A stretch of 64,000 nucleotides of DNA from Dastarcus helophoroides. Taxonomy: Eukaryota; Arthropoda; Insecta; Coleoptera; Bothrideridae. The translations under genes and the position numbers were made by a program. Shown piece after piece: positions 59,801 to 64,000 of this stretch (position 1 is the stretch's first letter; each line of letters starts with the position of its first letter). Location of the stretch: assembly GCA_028583605.1 (NCBI GenBank), contig CM053326.1:29805431-29869430 (forward strand), written 5' to 3'. Under the pieces are notes generated by a model. That model made no database searches, was not told the origin of the DNA, and saw only the letters and a list, made by a program, of their open reading frames with translations.

Positions 59801-61850
59801 CGACAATTATTGGATGACGACTTACTTCACTTAGTTTTGTTAATTTCTTTTTTATAAATAGAGAGAGAGAGAAGAGCAAGAGTGGAAAACATCGGAATTC
59901 GCGAGAATTAATTAATGGACGGTCCCCTTAGATTTGCTAATTTCTTTTTTATAAGAAGAGAAAAGGAAAGAGAAGAGAAAGTGAAAGAGAGAAAATATCA
60001 AGAAGAGAAAGTGAAAGGGAGAAAATATCAGGAGAGGAAAGAAAGAAGAAAAAGTCGAAGAAAGAGTTATAAGTAGCTGTTAGATGGCATCACAAGTTTT
60101 AGTACAACTCCAAATATTGCGGTTTTTACGGATTACATAAAAGCGGTTTTAAACGTAAAGGAATTTTGCTCTAATCTCCTTTTCACCTTAATTCTCTTTA
60201 TAAATTACCAAATCTTAAAACAAAATTGCAAATGTGTTTACTTTTCAGACCATGAAGCAGAGCCTCGTTAAACGGAAGCAGACCTCTTCCATTGGGGCCA
60301 AATCGGAATCGCCTTCAACCAGCACGACGCCGCATCCCGGTTATGCGCCGGACGCCGCTCTGCACGCCATCAAACGGCACGCCTTGGAATTCGTTAATCC
60401 CAAAGAGTTGCAGGTGAGTTTTCGTCTTTGAACCGTCTTTTTTTCTGTGTACATATGTAAGTTTTTCTTCTCTCTGAAACGCAGAAACAACCGAAACAGG
60501 GCACCATTAGTGCACCTGCGGCGGTCCCCAAAACCGGGCCACCCGTAACGCCCGCTGATCAGGTGAGGTCGTTGTGTGCCACGTTGATTTGATCACGATT
60601 AGAACGTGCTTTTTTTTGTTTTGATAGTTTTTGACAGCTTTTGGTTGCATGAAAATACTGAAAGTGTTGCGCATGTAGTTTTCTATTTGTGTTCTTTTCA
60701 AATTACAGGTTTTAAAAATGATTAACATGTAATGAATGAATATACTCGAGTGTGATTAGATATTAGAATCATCATTACATATATGTCTTGCTAAGAAGTT
60801 TTTTGATACATTTGATACATTACAAGTTTGCAAAATAAAATCAAAATTTTGAAAAAAGTAAAAATTTTGAAAAATCGATCTTTTGGTGAAAGACGAAATT
60901 TAAAAAGCTACAAATTTCAAAGAAATCGAAATTTTAAAAAATCTATTCATTTAACAAGTTAAGGACTGTTCTGGGCGACATAATATTGATAGGGGTAGGG
61001 TGACGTATCAGCTAGTTCAAAAATAAAATGTTCACTGGGTTTCAATTGCCCGCCAAATTGTTTCCAGAGCATTTTATTACTCTATGATTTAAGTCACAGA
61101 ACGTATGTATAGGTTGACCAACCTGATGAAAAAAGGCAACTTCGAAGTTAACTATGTGGTTAGCTGACAACGATCATAAATCACTTTGAGCAACACAATG
61201 AATAATTAATCACATTGTCAACTAATCGCATGATTAGTTGATAATATGATCAATTTTGTTTTATACAACCGGGCCTTAAACTTTTTTCTAAAATGTGCAA
61301 CTTTAAATTTGAAATTACTCTGTTCCAAATTTAAGTCTGGAATATTTATTTTTTTTCTCTTAGCTTATAAAGGTATTTCTCGAATTTTCGATTTAATCTA
61401 AGATTTCGACTTTAAACAGCACGTGTCATGTATTTCAAGTATTTTCCTAAAACTTCAACTATTTTTTCGTAATTGCCATGGAATTTCATAGTCTTAGCTT
61501 GGCTACTTCGTGCACGAATACACGATACAACTTGAAAAATCCTGTAACGTGTTTATTCTTTTATTTTCCAGGATGATAATGAGGGTCCAGTAACGAAAAG
61601 CATTCGCCTCACGGCGTCCTTAATTTTGAGAAATCTCGTAATATACAGCAACAATTGTAGAAGGTAAAGTCTCACATTTCCACACAGTACAATTCACCTT
61701 AGCGTTATCGCCGACTAATTTCGCTTTATTTCAAGGTACTTAAAGCCTTATGAACCCCATTTGGCGAACGTAGCCCTAAGCAACGTGGAATCATCGAGGA
61801 CTATAGCTCAAGTGCTGTATGACATGAACGAAGGTTCGAATCACAGGTGA
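11728..61850 (+). CDS. ARID2: ARID2/Bap170, signature subunit of the PBAP SWI/SNF complex (16 coding exons)
   Basis: The encoded protein is a nuclear DNA-binding subunit that, in the known family, defines PBAP/PBAF together with Polybromo. The coding path is 11728-11819, 11878-11971, 33727-33824, 37043-37194, 44776-44994, 45050-45734, 51589-52094, 52792-53060, 54051-54474, 55793-56041, 56972-58611, 58664-58829, 60249-60413, 60485-60562, 61572-61663 and 61736-61850. All junctions are GT/AG and all phases agree except at exon 8, which needs a 1-nt correction. The product is about 1,680 residues, close to Drosophila Bap170 and somewhat shorter than human ARID2. Domain order is ARID (about 18-106), armadillo/HEAT-like region (about 150-510), Ser/Thr/Pro-rich linker, RFX-type winged helix (about 640-720), Q-rich region, two C2H2 fingers (about 1465-1530) and a conserved C-terminal block (1613-1680). 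The start ATG has A at -3 and G at +4. Intron sizes range from 52 bp to 21.8 kb. Confidence 0.93.
11878..11971 (+). CDS. ARID2: ARID2 exon 2
   Basis: The acceptor is TTTTCCAG|GAC. It encodes the ARID core TPFKRNPTIGGKEIDLF and LLYNLVTAQGGWLK, with the GG(W/F) turn typical of ARID domains. The donor is AAG|GTAAGT, phase 0. Confidence 0.95.
12700..13800. repeat. Degenerate AT-rich repeat, start of ARID2 intron 2
   Basis: Phrases such as GAGGTTAAGATCGAAATTTTC, broken up by mutations, recur together with GTTCTTAAAA. This is an old degenerate array. I see no coding or RNA feature. Confidence 0.4.
14460..14830. other. GC-rich unique island in intron 2
   Basis: The island stands out from AT-rich surroundings by its GC and CpG content. 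An open frame of about 179 codons exists on the minus strand, but its product has no recognisable domain and open frames are expected where GC is high. A cis-regulatory element or an unannotated exon are both possible. Confidence 0.4.
14940..15780. other. Intron 2, plain AT-rich sequence
   Basis: No repeats, open frames or RNA-like structure noticed. Confidence 0.4.
16790..18640. repeat. Higher-order tandem repeat, about 300 bp, six copies
   Basis: The landmark CTTTCTAGAAATTTTTACTA, or a close variant, occurs near 16807, 17135, 17424, 17728, 18028 and 18307 (spacings about 280-330). Each unit continues with GTAAAAATGTCGGCCTTTT-like and TTTGGTAAATATTCGACTTT-like segments. A further landmark lies at 19147. 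Confidence 0.75.
18995..19120. mobile_element. Foldback MITE, copy 3 (core deleted)
   Basis: Both outer arms are present (AATTGAAATACAGAACTTGT and GACAAGTTCTGTATTTCAAT, ending AGTCCGTTCC), but the central hammerhead-bearing part is missing. The copy interrupts the degenerate repeat field, so it inserted after the field expanded. Confidence 0.6.
19740..22010. repeat. Higher-order tandem repeat, about 600-700 bp, four copies
   Basis: The landmark TTTTATCAAACTTTTTCTAG, or a variant, followed by an AGTATTAACAATTT-like segment appears near 19790, 20425, 21110 and 21710. Intervening segments share GTACCTACTGTTTTTGTAAT-type phrases. It is related to, but distinct from, the neighbouring 300-bp array. 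Confidence 0.6.
23240..23800. other. GC-rich unique island between two oppositely polarised repeat fields
   Basis: This island has normal coding-like complexity and many CpG. The minus strand is open for about 240 codons (23100-23822), but the product shows no domain I recognise, changes composition along its length and overlaps open frames on the other strand. A regulatory island, or a fragment of an unknown gene, are both compatible. Confidence 0.4.
24180..27320. repeat. A-polarised degenerate repeat field (GTCGAAATTTTGAAAAAA type)
   Basis: This is the same short motif as at 15.8-22.6 kb but in reverse orientation: AAAAAAGTCGAAATTTTGAA and variants fill about 3 kb. A phrase around CAAATAAAAAT.CCA.TTACTACATA recurs near 25500, 25780 and 26080, giving a 280-300-bp higher-order period. 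Confidence 0.8.
27361..27745. mobile_element. Foldback MITE, copy 4 (tandem double palindrome with hammerhead-like cores)
   Basis: The outer end AAACGGACTGGTCCTTGG is followed by two consecutive palindromes. On the plus strand CTGAAGA occurs at 27512-27518 and 27650-27656, each followed by a GATAG/CTATC stem and GAAAT. On the minus strand a full core is the complement of 27581-27624 (CTGAAGA, GATAGC-TCG-GCTATC, GAAAC, GCGTT). The other minus core has a G-to-A change (CTGAAAA). This looks like an internal duplication of the element's centre. Confidence 0.65.
27921..28011 (+). repeat. tRNA-derived SINE head or tRNA-like sequence
   Basis: GCACTGG (27934-27940) pairs perfectly with CCAGTGC (27993-27999), giving a 7-bp acceptor-like stem. 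An A-box-like TGGATGAAGCG and a B-box-like GTGTTCAAACC lie in the right order. The loop layout is not a clean cloverleaf, so a SINE head or decayed tRNA copy is more likely than a working tRNA. Confidence 0.5.
28075..28515 (-). pseudogene. Tc1/mariner-like transposase remnant
   Basis: Minus-strand translation gives a helix-turn-helix segment (VATLVKNTAYSQRKISALTH then VSVATVNKV). After degenerate sequence it continues GRKGLTTPRGDKKIRD, NLSERTV and RRLQKQGLSVAG with in-frame stops. This order (HTH, GRP-like linker, second HTH with SxRTVRRRL) is that of Tc1-type transposases. The catalytic DDE part is missing or beyond recognition. Confidence 0.7.
28538..28612 (+). ncRNA. Minimal type I hammerhead ribozyme
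   Basis: CTGATGA (28561-28567) is followed by stem II GGCC/GGCC (28568-28571 and 28578-28581) with loop AAGGAG. GAAAC (28582-28586), a 2-nt loop and GTC follow, with C17 at 28591. Stem III is A-U plus C-G only. Stem I pairs ACCGTACCATG (28550-28560) with TATGGTTGCGGT (28592-28603), with one bulge, and pairing can extend outward (TACAACC against GGTTGTA). All invariant core bases are present. Very short stem III is the hallmark of hammerheads in Penelope-like elements. Predicted self-cleavage lies after 28591. Confidence 0.8.
29040..29545. other. GC-richer island with a 24-bp tandem repeat
   Basis: The island contains three 24-bp repeats and GC-rich unique sequence to about 29540. Open frames exist on both strands but none has a recognisable product. 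An alternative ARID2 promoter or exon is conceivable, because a GT donor-like AATTG|GTAAGT lies at about 29400. This is speculation. Confidence 0.35.
29172..29243. repeat. 24-bp tandem repeat, three copies
   Basis: Units at 29172-29195, 29196-29219 and 29220-29243 share AACGTTTGTGCTGGCCCA. The 24-bp length keeps any reading frame. The minus strand would encode GQHKRSTM-type octapeptides, but no gene context supports translation. Confidence 0.85.
30142..30192 (-). repeat. tRNA-like fragment (T-arm/B-box)
   Basis: On the minus strand GCGGGTTCAAACCCCG is a well-formed T-arm with B-box. The 5' half does not form a D-arm. It is probably the head of a tRNA-derived SINE or a tRNA pseudogene. Confidence 0.4.
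30442..30797 (-). pseudogene. hAT-family transposase C-terminus (ZBED/SCAND3-like dimerisation domain), broken
   Basis: The minus strand encodes MEEANVIMQEEFITISIDEK and, after a frame change near 30660, NIAEKYLIAFPSSYLVEKCF then SVVTNILIKQRNRLKIN and IEPDLATLIENHQVQPSH with a stop at 30442. This matches the hAT dimerisation region of ZBED5/SCAND3-type proteins (the (A)FPSSYLVE.CFS core). The 5' continuation is displaced by a foldback insertion and resumes beyond 32582. Confidence 0.75.
30805..32575. mobile_element. 1.77-kb foldback element nested in the hAT remnant
   Basis: The ends read TACCGGGTGTTTTTTTTAAT on the left and the complementary TAAAAAAAACACCCGGTA on the right. Long arms match (about 30805-31430 against about 31970-32575), for example around GGGTTGAAGTCA (left) and TGACTTCAACCC (right). 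Flanking TATGGTA at 30798-30804 and 32576-32582 is a 7-bp target-site duplication. No transposase is visible in the spacer, so the element is non-autonomous. Confidence 0.8.
32583..32844 (-). pseudogene. 5' side of the split hAT remnant and its terminal sequence
   Basis: The minus-strand frame LQILQWIINLY next to the insertion fits the segment that precedes EEANV in hAT transposases. On the minus strand CAGGGGTTCCCAAAGTGG (complement of 32827-32844) is a typical hAT terminal inverted repeat and marks the element's 5' end. Most of the coding region is lost. Confidence 0.55.
33548..33576. repeat. Short CCTAA (insect telomere-type) repeat
   Basis: About four consecutive CCTAA units, the TTAGG telomere repeat of many insects in reverse orientation. 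The tract is too short to exclude chance. Confidence 0.4.
33727..33824 (+). CDS. ARID2: ARID2 exon 3
   Basis: The acceptor follows a T-rich tract (TTTTTTTTCAG). It encodes VNSKNSWPELLEHFHLPTKC then VNGSVALKQTYLR, the DNA-recognition part of the ARID fold. The donor is GAG|GTAAGC. It lies 21.8 kb from exon 2. Confidence 0.95.
33876..33960. repeat. hAT-type terminal sequence fragment
   Basis: AGTGATGTAACGAATATTCG resembles the terminal inverted repeat of a hAT MITE group recalled from animal genomes. No partner terminus was found, so it remains tentative. Confidence 0.3.
34210..35640. repeat. T-polarised degenerate repeat field, intron 3
   Basis: Same short-unit texture as at 15.8-22.6 kb (TTTCTCGAAATTTCGACATT and variants), with T-runs on the plus strand. 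A local period of about 100-130 bp is visible around ATCAAAATCCGACTTTCTAA (near 34425 and 34537). Confidence 0.75.
35675..35915. repeat. 120-bp tandem duplication
   Basis: Two adjacent copies begin GAGATTGTCAAAATTTAAAT at 35679 and 35799 and end AGTAATAAGGAACCATTT. They differ at only a few positions, so the duplication is recent. Confidence 0.9.
36240..36511. repeat. hAT-type element end fragment
   Basis: The segment ends GGGTTGGGTACCACTG (36496-36511). The complement begins CAGTGGTACCCAACCC, a familiar hAT terminal repeat. The interior ACAAGCGAGCCACATTCAGG is consistent with a non-autonomous copy. No coding part is left. Confidence 0.4.
36560..37020. other. GC-rich island just upstream of ARID2 exon 4
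   Basis: This is a high-CpG segment in which several open frames overlap on both strands, none with a recognisable product. It could be an intronic promoter or enhancer. Confidence 0.35.
37043..37194 (+). CDS. ARID2: ARID2 exon 4
   Basis: The acceptor is GTGTTTTCAG. It encodes YLDRWEKVHFLGEE, which ends the ARID domain, then an acidic stretch (DRGSDDDEESRHKR) and PLAYNYHQHNIA, a segment conserved in ARID2 proteins just after the ARID. The donor is GCAG|GTAATT. Confidence 0.92.
37531..37743. mobile_element. Foldback MITE, copy 5
   Basis: The left arm is AATTGAAATACAAATCTTGT and the right arm mirrors it, ending AACCAAGGACCAATCC. The plus strand has CTCT then CTGAAGA (37616-37622), stem II, and GGAA in place of GAAA. 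The hammerhead-like core is therefore mutated at an invariant position and probably dead. Confidence 0.6.
37760..39420. repeat. Degenerate AT-rich repeat field, intron 4
   Basis: GAAATTTTGA/TTTCGAATTT-type units lacking a sharp period, mostly T-polarised. No gene seen. Confidence 0.55.
39580..39980. other. GC-richer unique island in intron 4
   Basis: Balanced base composition between AT-rich stretches. Short open frames only, none recognised. Confidence 0.3.
40276..40494. mobile_element. piggyBac-like MITE with TTAA target duplication
   Basis: TTAA (40276-40279 and 40491-40494) flanks a 211-bp element that starts CCCTTAATGCTCGA and ends with the near-complement TCGAGCGTTAAGGG. TTAA duplications plus CCC...GGG termini are diagnostic of the piggyBac superfamily. 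The interior is a 43-bp tandem array and nothing codes. Confidence 0.85.
40291..40450. repeat. 43-bp tandem repeat inside the MITE
   Basis: Units start at 40291, 40334, 40377 and 40420 with CGAAAGGCTCCGCTGAAGGG (last unit CGAATGG). The first three are nearly identical and the fourth is truncated. Confidence 0.9.
40500..40596. repeat. hAT-type terminal fragment
   Basis: The complement of 40560-40596 contains GTTTCTCAACGTTTTTACTG, like the CAG.GTTTCTCAAC ends of hAT elements. It abuts the piggyBac-like MITE. No coding part remains. Confidence 0.35.
41240..43720. repeat. A-polarised degenerate repeat field, intron 4
   Basis: GTCGAAATTTTGAAAAAA-type units on the plus strand, opposite in polarity to the field at 37.8-39.4 kb. 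It contains a sharp 182-bp satellite and a GATGATGATGATGATCATGA microsatellite near 41908. Confidence 0.75.
42295..43025. repeat. 182-bp tandem satellite, four copies
   Basis: GTCAGATTTTGAAAAGAATT starts at 42488, 42670 and 42852, exactly 182 bp apart, with a more diverged first copy from about 42300. Each unit carries GAATTGAAATGTCCCAAAAA and TATTTTGATTGAAC. High similarity of adjacent units implies recent amplification within an older array. Confidence 0.9.
43738..43812 (-). tRNA. tRNA-Gly(GCC)-like pseudogene or SINE head
   Basis: The minus strand contains an A-box-like CAACTCAATGATGAGAGG, an anticodon-arm segment TTGCCTGCCACGTG (as in tRNA-Gly GCC) and the T-arm/B-box AGGTTCGATCCCCGG. 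GCGAC pairs with GTCGC as a partial acceptor stem. D- and T-stems have mismatches, so a functional tRNA is unlikely. Confidence 0.45.
44030..44470. other. GC-rich unique island before exon 5
   Basis: A CpG-containing unique segment about 300 bp upstream of exon 5. Its longest open frame (44255-44497, plus) has no recognisable product. Possibly regulatory. Confidence 0.3.
44776..44994 (+). CDS. ARID2: ARID2 exon 5
   Basis: The acceptor is CACATTTTAG. It encodes the start of the helical-repeat region, including PSDYDRLALSLVSPLPNEQD and FAINVCTLLSNDGKHTLKLE, strongly typical of ARID2. The donor is CACA|GTAAGT. A 55-bp intron follows. Confidence 0.95.
45050..45734 (+). CDS. ARID2: ARID2 exon 6
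   Basis: The acceptor is CTGTTTTAG. It encodes armadillo/HEAT-like helices (QRVLQVATILRNLSFIEDN, LGYDMLGNIASDFV) interrupted by an acidic Ser/Asp patch (SDSDSDSDE). The donor is TTAG|GTGAGT, phase 2. Confidence 0.95.
46080..51100. repeat. Degenerate array filling ARID2 intron 6 (GAAATTCTACAAATTGATTT type)
   Basis: The basic phrase GAAATTCTACAAATTGATTT and variants recur for 5 kb. Up to about 48.3 kb a higher-order period of about 490-520 bp is visible: GGATGAGTTATTGTAAA near 46392, 46882 and 47403, and GTACAGTGTCCCAGGGAAAT near 46803 and 47321. Beyond 48.3 kb the units become shorter and more diverged. The motif differs from the TCGA-type fields of introns 2-4. Confidence 0.8.
51589..52094 (+). 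CDS. ARID2: ARID2 exon 7
   Basis: The acceptor is TAACGTTGTAG. The first half completes the helical repeats (VMLLIYTLECLYSLSSLGER, GPKACIGMKLVE). The second half is a Ser/Thr-rich low-complexity linker. The donor is CCTG|GTAAGC with one base carried over, which conflicts with the frame needed in exon 8. Confidence 0.92.
52792..53060 (+). CDS. ARID2: ARID2 exon 8 with apparent 1-nt frameshift
   Basis: The acceptor is TATGTTTTCAG. In the incoming frame it reads APTPVSAATPTATSTSS, which matches the upstream Ser/Thr-rich composition, and then runs to a TGA. A second frame, starting between about 52836 and 52850, gives LTPQQIIQQQHAHQQAIHEN and then FALAWLRATYEP, VDHQELYKHYINSC and PLHFPRCVR. That is the start of the RFX-type winged helix conserved in ARID2. 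One surplus base around 52836-52850 would reconcile them. The donor is GTCAG|GTAGGT. Confidence 0.85.
53080..53920. repeat. T-polarised degenerate repeat, intron 8
   Basis: TTTCGAAATTT.GACTTTTT-type units like those of intron 2, followed by a GAGAGAGAGAGA tract near 53935. No gene seen. Confidence 0.55.
54051..54474 (+). CDS. ARID2: ARID2 exon 9
   Basis: The acceptor is TTGATTTCCAG. It completes the winged-helix region (SVFGGTVGPNPVKPSNPSEP, YYDGIKVRQQPLLI) and continues with an Ala/Pro/Gln-rich linker. A basic cluster (TNRRKQG) could serve in nuclear import. The donor is CAG|GTAATT, phase 0. Confidence 0.92.
54880..55740. other. Intron 9, plain AT-rich sequence
   Basis: Apart from a short duplication around TTAAACTTGAGACATC-like phrases (about 54755-54830), no structure was noticed. 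Confidence 0.35.
55793..56041 (+). CDS. ARID2: ARID2 exon 10 with two possible donors
   Basis: It encodes VMAHPHLSQALLGTSSSSGA, a Gln-rich run and SLIKSLLATK. Two in-frame donors exist: AAG|GTAAAC after 55981 and CAG|GTAACA after 56041. I prefer the later one because its NVAQ joins naturally to VAARQQQQ of exon 11. The earlier site would skip 20 codons without changing frame. Confidence 0.8.
56060..56940. other. Intron 10, plain AT-rich sequence
   Basis: No repeat, RNA or open frame worth noting. Confidence 0.35.
56972..58611 (+). CDS. ARID2: ARID2 exon 11
   Basis: This is the largest exon (1,640 bp). It starts VAARQQQQRLLAQQ after the acceptor TTGCATCGCAG. It contains a putative bipartite basic region (KRPASDDIVESEAKRP), an acidic stretch (EDEDEEQLLQE) and a long Gln/Thr-rich region with tandem VMTPQGQQV-type repeats. 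It ends with the first half of a C2H2 finger (FVCEWGDCS). The donor is AAT|GTAAGA, phase 2. Confidence 0.93.
58664..58829 (+). CDS. ARID2: ARID2 exon 12 (paired C2H2 fingers)
   Basis: After a 52-bp intron (acceptor TTTTTTAG) it completes finger 1 (KFKSANEVYMHVCEAHC) and encodes finger 2 (ITCQWDRCDNMKRKRFSL, then THIYDKHC). Both have Cys-x4-Cys spacing, as in ARID2. The donor is GAG|GTAAGT, phase 0. Confidence 0.95.
59010..59700. repeat. Degenerate AT repeat, intron 12
   Basis: Short GAAATTTT/TTTTTCGA units with T polarity, similar in texture to the other intronic fields but without a clear period. Confidence 0.45.
59855..60075. repeat. Purine (GA-rich) tract
   Basis: AGAGAGAGAGAAGAGCAAGA, then AGAGAAAGTGAAAGAGAGAA and a near-copy AGAGAAAGTGAAAGGGAGAA about 38 bp later. 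A long polypurine strand of this kind can form unusual DNA structures. Confidence 0.6.
60249..60413 (+). CDS. ARID2: ARID2 exon 13
   Basis: The acceptor is TACTTTTCAG. It encodes TMKQSLVKRKQTSSIGAKSE and PGYAPDAALHAIKRHALEFV, a segment conserved downstream of the ARID2 fingers. The donor is CAG|GTGAGT, phase 0. Confidence 0.93.
60485..60562 (+). CDS. ARID2: ARID2 exon 14
   Basis: A 26-codon exon, KQPKQGTISAPAAVPKTGPP and VTPADQ, flanked by AACGCAG and CAG|GTGAGG. Phase 0 on both sides makes it a candidate cassette exon. Confidence 0.85.
61572..61663 (+). CDS. ARID2: ARID2 exon 15
   Basis: The acceptor is TTATTTTCCAG. It encodes the C-terminal signature DDNEGPVTKSIRLTASLILR then NLVIYSNNCRR, highly conserved in ARID2. 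The donor is AAG|GTAAAG, phase 2. Confidence 0.95.
61736..61850 (+). CDS. ARID2: ARID2 exon 16 (terminal coding exon)
   Basis: The acceptor is ATTTCAAG after a 72-bp intron. It encodes YLKPYEPHLANVALSNVESS then RTIAQVLYDMNEGSNHR and the TGA stop at 61848-61850, matching the end of the family. Confidence 0.95.
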
Positions 61851-62408
61851 CCATCACGCAAAGAAAAGACTAAAGTGGAGTGGGACGCCCAGTGATAAAA
61901 AAAGTGTGAATATTACAAATAGTCTGTAAATTATTTTGTGTACAAATGTTAGTTTTTCATAGGTACTAAAAGCCTAATTGTTATTTTTATATTATTTTCT
62001 AGGCTAATGAAGCTTTTTCGTAATTTGCAGAATTTAGTTCGAACGAATTTTATTTCAGTCTTTGTCGTCAAATAAACTGGATCATTTTTATCCGTGCAAT
62101 TTTTTATTATCGGACTTCTCTCAAACTTGTAGAAATTGTATATAATTCCAATTCAACTCTTGTATGGTGGATGAATTTGATTGATTTTGTCCATATTACT
62201 TGTGATATGAAAGCACATGTTTTATTTTTTAAACAGTATTATCTGAAAGATGTAATCTTATGGTTTTTATAACAAGAGGCCGAATCTCTATCTGACTGAA
62301 TTTTTGTGTGAAGTTATTCGTTTTTATGTGCTTAGGAATATCCATCTCTACGTACCGATAAAAAACACTGTAACATGTTTACATTATTAAATGATACATC
62401 AGAATAAA
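61851..62408 (+). terminator. ARID2 3' UTR with two polyadenylation signals
   Basis: AATAAA occurs at 62071-62076 (about 220 nt after the stop) and again at 62403-62408. Either could define the transcript end. The interval is AT-rich with no other feature. Confidence 0.6.
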
Positions 62409-62409
62409 A

Positions 62410-64000
62410 TGCATTTAATGTACTTTTTACTACTATTATTATCACTCGCTCTTATCTTAACCCCAAACGAAGTTTACCAGCAAAGTTATGTTTTCCGTTT
62501 ATTCCTAGTATGATTGCAATAATTTGAAGGGCCTGAAACCCTAATATTGACTCTTGATACATACGAAACATTAATATATCTTTACATTTTCAGTATATTT
62601 GTTTGTAAAAAATATACATTGGGTCGCAAGTTGTCCTTTCCCTAATCAATTTGAGCATAATTTTGATCTGTCCTCAATTTGGACAATTCCATTTTTATTT
62701 TATGCTTGTATTTTTTATTTATTTCATTTATCGCTTTGTGTAAGATTTGTTAGAATTACTGAAAAGTAGAATATTACAATCCAGTGACCAAAACGACATT
62801 TATTTTCAAAAGCCAAAATTTTGACAAAAAGTCTAAACTTCGATGTTAAAACTTATTTCAAAAAAGTTCAAAATTCATAAGATCATTTTTGAGGAGAAAA
62901 GCTTGATGTTTGAGGATTTAAGATCGAAATTTTGAAAATGAAGAGTCAAAAGATAACAAAATTTTTTTGAAAAAGTAGTTCAAAGTTTCAGCCAAAATCG
63001 TTTTTAGAAAGTTATTTTCTTTCACGATTTAAATTAATGAAATACAGTCACAAAATAGCAGATTGTTTTAAGGTCTTCGAGTGGTTTTATATAAAAATCA
63101 CCAGGTTTTTCCCTTTGGTTGGTTTGTTACGATAGTAGTTCAAATGTACCAAAACCTTTCAGTTGTCAATCACTGATTACCTATTTAAGATATAGATAAA
63201 TCTCCATAAGAGTAGGCCAAGAAGACTAGTGTTCTTGGAGTAGGCTCTGGACTTCTAATTTTGTGGTGGCAACAAGAACCAGTAATATTTAGACATGGTT
63301 GTGTGGCACCAGTATCAGTACCAATTCTTAAAGGTGTTCTGTGTTCTTAAAATCCTAACCTAAATATCATTAAATATTTTGATTTGTTGTCCCTTGTTTT
63401 GAGAGTGACTTTTATATTTAATGTCAATTTCTACTAAAAATTATTAAATTTTAAATAATAGTAGCAAACATAATATGGGAAACATTTATTCCGATTATTT
63501 CTGCCAAACAACACCTGAAATATAGGCAACATATTAATTATCAAAATGTTTACGCGTTAAGCCGGTAAAGCCAGCTTTGTTTCTAGTGATTTTTTAGTAA
63601 CTTCTAAAGGTTAATTTAATACTTCATGGCCTACTGTTATGTAAATTTATCCGAAACAGACTATATGTTTAAAAATAACAAATTTTCACAGTAAGTTCAT
63701 GACTGTTTGAAGAGTATGTATTTTTTATATACAATAATTATCCACTGATTGATTACATATTCAATCAACGTATTACCTTACATGTGGCAACATTGATCGA
63801 ACCTACAGAATAAATGCCAATAGTGACTGACATACGTCAACTGTCACAATTCAAAGTGAGGTTTGGTTGACCTTGGCGCTGGCGCACAAAGTTTACTTTT
63901 AATCAATAATTTTAATTTAAGTTGAATTCCATTTAAAATTCAGAAACACACCGGCGATACCAAACCCAATACTGTCGTGAGATACAATTTTAACCAAATG
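62410..64000. other. Downstream intergenic DNA
   Basis: 62770-63010 has A-polarised degenerate repeat texture. The rest is AT-rich and unremarkable. The final 200 bases are somewhat less AT-rich (GACCTTGGCGCTGGCGCAC near 63870) and could lie near the next gene, but nothing can be called. Confidence 0.35.

Overview
The window is AT-rich eukaryotic nuclear DNA from an insect. The evidence is spliced genes with GT/AG introns, a SLIMP gene (an insect seryl-tRNA-synthetase paralogue) and an ARID2/Bap170-type gene. A beetle is my guess for the order, from general genome character only. Nothing bacterial or viral is present.

Three protein-coding genes can be supported. On the minus strand at 5.9-7.6 kb sit SLIMP (mitochondrial SerRS-like protein) and, 2 nt upstream of its ATG, the main exon of a ZNF593/Bud20-type ribosome-biogenesis zinc-finger protein, so the pair looks dicistronic. 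On the plus strand one gene fills 11.7-61.9 kb: ARID2 (Bap170), the signature subunit of the PBAP SWI/SNF chromatin remodeller. I could reconstruct 16 coding exons (about 1,680 residues): ARID domain (exons 1-4), armadillo/HEAT-like region (5-7), RFX-type winged helix (8-9), Q/T/S-rich region (9-11), paired C2H2 fingers (11-12) and the conserved C-terminal block (15-16). SLIMP carries two apparent 1-nt frameshifts and ARID2 exon 8 carries one. All three behave as one surplus base, which suggests assembly indels rather than decay.

Most of the window is intronic repeat DNA. ARID2 intron 2 alone is 21.8 kb. It holds a T-polarised degenerate repeat field (15.8-22.6 kb) with 300-bp and 600-700-bp higher-order periods, a GC-rich unique island (23.2-23.8 kb), an A-polarised field of the same motif (24.2-27.3 kb), a tRNA-derived SINE head, a Tc1-like transposase remnant, and a hAT remnant split by a 1.77-kb foldback element with a 7-bp target duplication. 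Introns 3, 4 and 6 carry more degenerate arrays, a 120-bp duplication, a TTAA-flanked piggyBac-like MITE with an internal 43-bp tandem repeat, and a 182-bp satellite.

The most interesting non-coding signals are hammerhead-ribozyme motifs. One canonical minimal type I hammerhead lies at about 28.54-28.61 kb. A second, less canonical type is embedded in a foldback element family present five times in the window, with hammerhead-like cores in opposing orientation in its arms. Both resemble the hammerheads described in Penelope-like elements. A diverged 4.6-kb inverted repeat (0.6-5.2 kb) flanks the SLIMP locus.
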